A DNA stretch of 15,906 nt, from the NCBI GenBank assembly GCA_023399375.1, contig JAEWPX010000013.1, forward strand, positions 1-15,906, in the 5' to 3' direction. The stretch comes from Pseudomonadota bacterium (GTDB taxonomy: Bacteria > Desulfobacterota > Desulfovibrionia > Desulfovibrionales > Desulfovibrionaceae). Positions 13,796 to 15,906 of this stretch are shown here, piece by piece. The first letter of the stretch is position 1, and every line of letters starts with the position of its first letter. The notes under the pieces were generated by a model that did not search any database, was not told where the DNA came from, and saw only the letters and a program-made list of their open reading frames with translations. Both the position numbers and the translations under genes were made by a program.

Positions 13796-14266
13796 TTATG
13801 CCGTTTCGCCGCGCACCATGGCTTGGTAGCGGCGCAGAAGCTCCGGATCCTCGATGGAGCCGTGATGGTGCGCCTGTTTCCAACGGTCGTCGTATTTGCG
13901 GAAGAGGCGCGTGGTGCGGATCGACAGGCGGAGTTCGCCCTGCGGTCCGCGCAGAAAACCCCGCTCCCGGCCGACGGCGTAAAACATTTCGGCTGTTTCG
14001 TGGATCGTATAATCGTAAAATTCCACGAACACCTGCGACGGACCGCGCATGATCCGCTCGTAGACGGATCGGATGGCCTCCCAACCCCGCATGACGCCGC
14101 CTAAGGGGTTGTCCATGGCCGCCTCCTCGGTTTGGCTCCAGTTGTCGGCCAGCGTGCCGAGGTCACGGTGGTTGAACCCGAAGTAGAACTGCGTGAGCGC
14201 CTCGGTGGGGCGGGTCAAGTCGCCTTGGGCTTCCTCCCCGGTAATGGGGGTCTGGATCGGTTGCAT
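13796..14266 (-). CDS. SnoaL/NTF2-like fold protein
   Basis: This 156-residue protein has the layout of the SnoaL/ketosteroid-isomerase-like (NTF2) fold. A first helix with ALTQFYFGFNHRDLGTLADNW is followed by NPLGGVMRGWEAIRSVYERI and then strands with FVEFYDYTIHE, MFYAVGRERGF and LRLSIRTTRLFRKYDDRWK. Such proteins form a small hydrophobic cone. Members are isomerases, polyketide cyclases, hydrolases or plain ligand binders, and sequence alone rarely tells which. The Trp in SQTEEAAMDNP's upstream DNW and the His-rich HHHGS near residue 133 could line the pocket. The ATG has a strong GGGAGGA 6-7 nt upstream. It is 32 nt ahead of the murB-like gene and 54 nt after the methyltransferase gene, so probably co-transcribed. 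Fold confident, activity unknown. Confidence 0.82.
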   Translation of the reverse strand: MQPIQTPITGEEAQGDLTRPTEALTQFYFGFNHRDLGTLADNWSQTEEAAMDNPLGGVMRGWEAIRSVYERIMRGPSQVFVEFYDYTIHETAEMFYAVGRERGFLRGPQGELRLSIRTTRLFRKYDDRWKQAHHHGSIEDPELLRRYQAMVRGETA

Positions 14267-14288
14267 GTGGTGTCCTCCCTCAGATATT

Positions 14289-14314
14289 GGCCTTCTTCCG
14301 GCGAGCCGGAGGCC
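14289..14314. other. Intercistronic hairpin between methyltransferase and SnoaL-like genes
   Basis: GGCCT (14289-14293) pairs with AGGCC (14310-14314), enclosing CCGG-CGAG-CCGG (14298-14309) with a TCTT bulge. It lies within the 54-nt spacer, before the SnoaL-like Shine-Dalgarno. It may tune relative expression or mRNA decay in the operon; no T-tract is present. Confidence 0.35.
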
Positions 14315-14320
14315 CTCGCA

Positions 14321-15232
14321 TCAGACCACGACCGCCCTGGCGAGGTGGACATGGGCATAGGCGTGCAGCCCGTCCGTGCGGTCCTGAAAGTAGCGGCGAG
14401 ACAGTTCCTCCGGGCCGAGGTTTTCCTGTAGCGCGAATCCCGCAGCGGAGAGCTCCGCGACCAGGGACACCGGGTGGAGCCCGGTCTGCATCGGTTCCCC
14501 GGTATGCCGGACAAGCATTTGCAGCGCCTGCATGCGCGTGTCCGCCTTCTCCGGACAAAACGCATCTTCGTGGAAATAATCGAATACGATCGCACTCCCC
14601 GGCGTGGCGTTTTCGGCTACGGTACGCAGTGTGCCAAACAGGTTTTCCCGGGACAGGTAATACGAGACGCCGAGCAGGCTGAAGAAGCTCGCGCGATGCG
14701 GGACGTAGGCGGCTTGCGCCAGGGCCTCGGCGAGAGGCTGTTCGGTGAAGTCGAAGGGCACGAAGCGCAGGTGGTCGGGAATGGCCCAGCCCAATTGGGC
14801 GAAACGGTTTCTTTTGGCGGTTTGCGTGGCCGGATGGTCCACCTCGAAAATGGTAAGCCGCGCGGCCATGTCCGGCCGGCGCAGGGCGTACGTCTCCATG
14901 CCCGCGCCAAGGATCACGTATTGTTCCGTTCCAGCGGCTACTGCCTCCTCCAGGCAGTCCTCGGCATAACGCGACCGACAAAGGACTGTGGACATCTGAT
15001 GCCGCATGACCCTGTCCAGTGCCGTTTCTTCGTCCAGGCCTTCCGCCGCGCATTGCGGTTCGAAAATGGGGAGGCACTGGGCCAACCCCTTGCGCATAAG
15101 GCGGTCTTCCTCCGCGGTGAAGAGTTCCTTGGCGATGAAATCGTCAAAGATCTTGGGCGAATGGTTTGCTGCGTGATAGGCTCGCATGAAAGCCGTGGCC
15201 ACGGCCGTGAGGCTCCCTTTGGTTTCATCCAT
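14321..15232 (-). CDS. SAM-dependent methyltransferase, leucine carboxyl methyltransferase (LCM) family
   Basis: This 303-residue class I methyltransferase is of the LCM/PPM-type group, whose bacterial members methylate carboxyl or hydroxyl groups of small molecules, often in secondary metabolism. The SAM-binding motif I is YVILGAGMETYALRRP (105-120; compare the usual LGAGLDTR). The acidic ribose-binding strand with the family signature is FEVDHPATQTAKRNR (129-143). FSLLGVSYYLS near 195 and the AIVFDYF strand near 230 complete the fold. The ATG at 15232 has GGGAG 8 nt upstream; an in-frame ATG at 15277 lacks this and was not used. It is the first gene of a likely operon with the SnoaL-like and MurB-like genes, behind a good promoter at 15313-15342. 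Substrate unknown. Confidence 0.88.
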   Translation of the reverse strand: MDETKGSLTAVATAFMRAYHAANHSPKIFDDFIAKELFTAEEDRLMRKGLAQCLPIFEPQCAAEGLDEETALDRVMRHQMSTVLCRSRYAEDCLEEAVAAGTEQYVILGAGMETYALRRPDMAARLTIFEVDHPATQTAKRNRFAQLGWAIPDHLRFVPFDFTEQPLAEALAQAAYVPHRASFFSLLGVSYYLSRENLFGTLRTVAENATPGSAIVFDYFHEDAFCPEKADTRMQALQMLVRHTGEPMQTGLHPVSLVAELSAAGFALQENLGPEELSRRYFQDRTDGLHAYAHVHLARAVVV

Positions 15233-15312
15233 GCGTGTGGCTCCCTTGTCGAAGACAGGTGACGGACGGGATCGCACGCTTCACGGCGAATACGTGGAAA
15301 TTCCCAGCGTAG

Positions 15313-15342
15313 TATATAACAAAGGGCTTTTCGGACCGTCAA
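15313..15342 (-). promoter_or_regulatory. Promoter of the methyltransferase operon
   Basis: On the minus strand TTGACG (-35, 15342-15337) is followed after 18 nt by TATATA (-10, 15318-15313), close to the sigma-70 consensus. Transcription would start near 15306 and give a leader of about 70 nt before the methyltransferase ATG. The -35 box directly abuts the hairpin at the end of the upstream gene. No operator palindrome was recognised. Confidence 0.6.
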
Positions 15343-15364
15343 GCCGGGGCGCAGCGTCCCGGCT
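15342..15364 (-). terminator. Hairpin at the 3' end of the upstream unknown gene
   Basis: A 10-bp stem (15342-15351 with 15355-15364, one G-T wobble) with a 3-nt loop begins at the last base of the stop codon of the gene ending at 15364. Downstream on the minus strand GGCTT and AAGCC (15345-15341 and 15329-15325) could form a second stem, followed by CTTTGTT. Together these may end transcription of the upstream gene just before the methyltransferase promoter. The T-tract is poor. Confidence 0.4.
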
Positions 15365-15906
15365 CAGATCCCAAACCCGAGCGCCTTGGCCAGGGTGGCG
15401 GTGCCGCCGGCGAAGGGGCGGCGCTCCCACAGGGCGTTTTGCGCCGCCCACCAGTCGGGGTGCAACTGCAAGTCCACGGCGCGCTGCACAAGGCGCGCGA
15501 GCTGCTGCCAGTCCGGGTCCGGCTCGGCCACGCGGCGCGCGGTTTCAGCGGCGAGGCGCGCTTCCAGCGCCGCCTTGACCGGCGAATCCTTGCCGGCCTC
15601 TAGCAGGAAAAGCCGCAGCAGCGCCGCACGCTTGGGAGCAAGCGGCAGGTCGAACACGTCGTGCCAGACAAGCCCCGGCCACAGGTGCAGCCACAACGGC
15701 GCGAGATTGATCGTGTGCTGCTCCTCCTGCAATTCCGTGACGAGCTTTCGCGCCGTGGCCGCCTGGGCCAGCATGGCGGCGAACGCGGTCTCCTCGGCGT
15801 GGCGGGCGAAGGCGTCGGCCAGGGACTGGCGCTTGTTGACGGGCAGGCCCACGTCGCGCAGGCAGAACCCTTCCTCCGCGCCGCTTGCCGGGGTCAGGGA
15901 CACGCA
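15364..15906 (-). CDS. C-terminal part of an unrecognised protein (gene runs off the window)
   Basis: The reading frame stays open to the window edge, so the 5' end is missing; the GTG at 15903 need not be the start. The visible 181 residues are mostly helical and rich in Ala, Leu and Trp, with LAPLWLHLWPGLVWHD near residue 69 and HPDWWAAQNALWERRPF near the end. No signal peptide, membrane segment or catalytic motif is seen. Composition matches the host background. I do not recognise the family. It ends in a hairpin and is probably not in the same transcript as the methyltransferase. Confidence 0.6.
   Translation of the reverse strand, partial: CVSLTPASGAEEGFCLRDVGLPVNKRQSLADAFARHAEETAFAAMLAQAATARKLVTELQEEQHTINLAPLWLHLWPGLVWHDVFDLPLAPKRAALLRLFLLEAGKDSPVKAALEARLAAETARRVAEPDPDWQQLARLVQRAVDLQLHPDWWAAQNALWERRPFAGGTATLAKALGFGI

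Noticed and set aside
13764..14084. N-terminal extension of the MurB-like frame
   Set aside because: It overlaps most of the SnoaL-like gene and encodes Arg/Pro/Gly-rich sequence; the GTG at 13763 has a good Shine-Dalgarno.
1..15906. CRISPR array, tRNA, rRNA, insertion sequence or prophage genes
   Set aside because: No regularly spaced repeats, cloverleaf-like sequence, transposase or phage protein was seen on reading both strands.

Overview
The window is high-GC bacterial chromosome, most of it around two thirds G+C. The gene set suggests a sulfate-reducing member of the Desulfovibrionaceae (Desulfovibrio/Solidesulfovibrio-like). The grounds are a 1004-residue bifunctional PutA without a DNA-binding domain, a folate-dependent TrmFO, a HlyB-type exporter, and GC-rich palindromic elements placed just after stop codons. 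This assignment is an inference from gene style; no rRNA or other phylogenetic marker is present.

Layout. (1) 1-3554, minus strand: an Lrp/AsnC regulator and putA, overlapping by 4 nt, form a proline-catabolism operon with a promoter carrying a perfect TTGACA box. (2) 3662-5275, plus: a secreted 5'-nucleotidase/UshA-family metallophosphoesterase, divergent from the Lrp gene. (3) 5371-5982, minus: WrbA-type flavodoxin-like quinone reductase, convergent with the nucleotidase across a palindromic 3' element. (4) 6183-8738, plus: a type I secretion ABC exporter with two tandem degenerate C39-peptidase-like domains, preceded by a strongly structured leader. (5) 8849-10159, plus: trmFO, preceded by a large nested inverted repeat. 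(6) 10160-10581: a 422-nt stretch without a convincing gene. (7) 10582-12894, plus: a YfhO-like multi-pass membrane protein, probable GT-C-type glycosyltransferase, whose first two thirds are AT-rich and last third GC-rich. (8) 12897-15232, minus: a probable three-gene operon reading LCM-family methyltransferase, SnoaL/NTF2-like protein, divergent MurB homologue. (9) 15364-15906, minus: the 3' part of an unrecognised gene running off the window.

How the parts relate. Region 1 is a self-contained unit: the Lrp protein probably senses an amino acid and controls putA, which oxidises proline to glutamate. The nucleotidase, WrbA and TrmFO are housekeeping genes with no evident functional link to one another. 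The exporter has no adaptor, outer-membrane channel or visible substrate here. The YfhO-like gene and the methyltransferase/SnoaL/MurB group look like accessory material, possibly for surface glycan or a small modified metabolite; no pathway can be proved from the window.

The most interesting items are the duplicated inactive peptidase-like domain on the exporter, the pair of 3'-end palindromes with a compensatory base change, the abrupt composition switch inside the YfhO-like gene, and the unusual MurB operon. No CRISPR array, tRNA, rRNA, insertion sequence or phage gene was seen.
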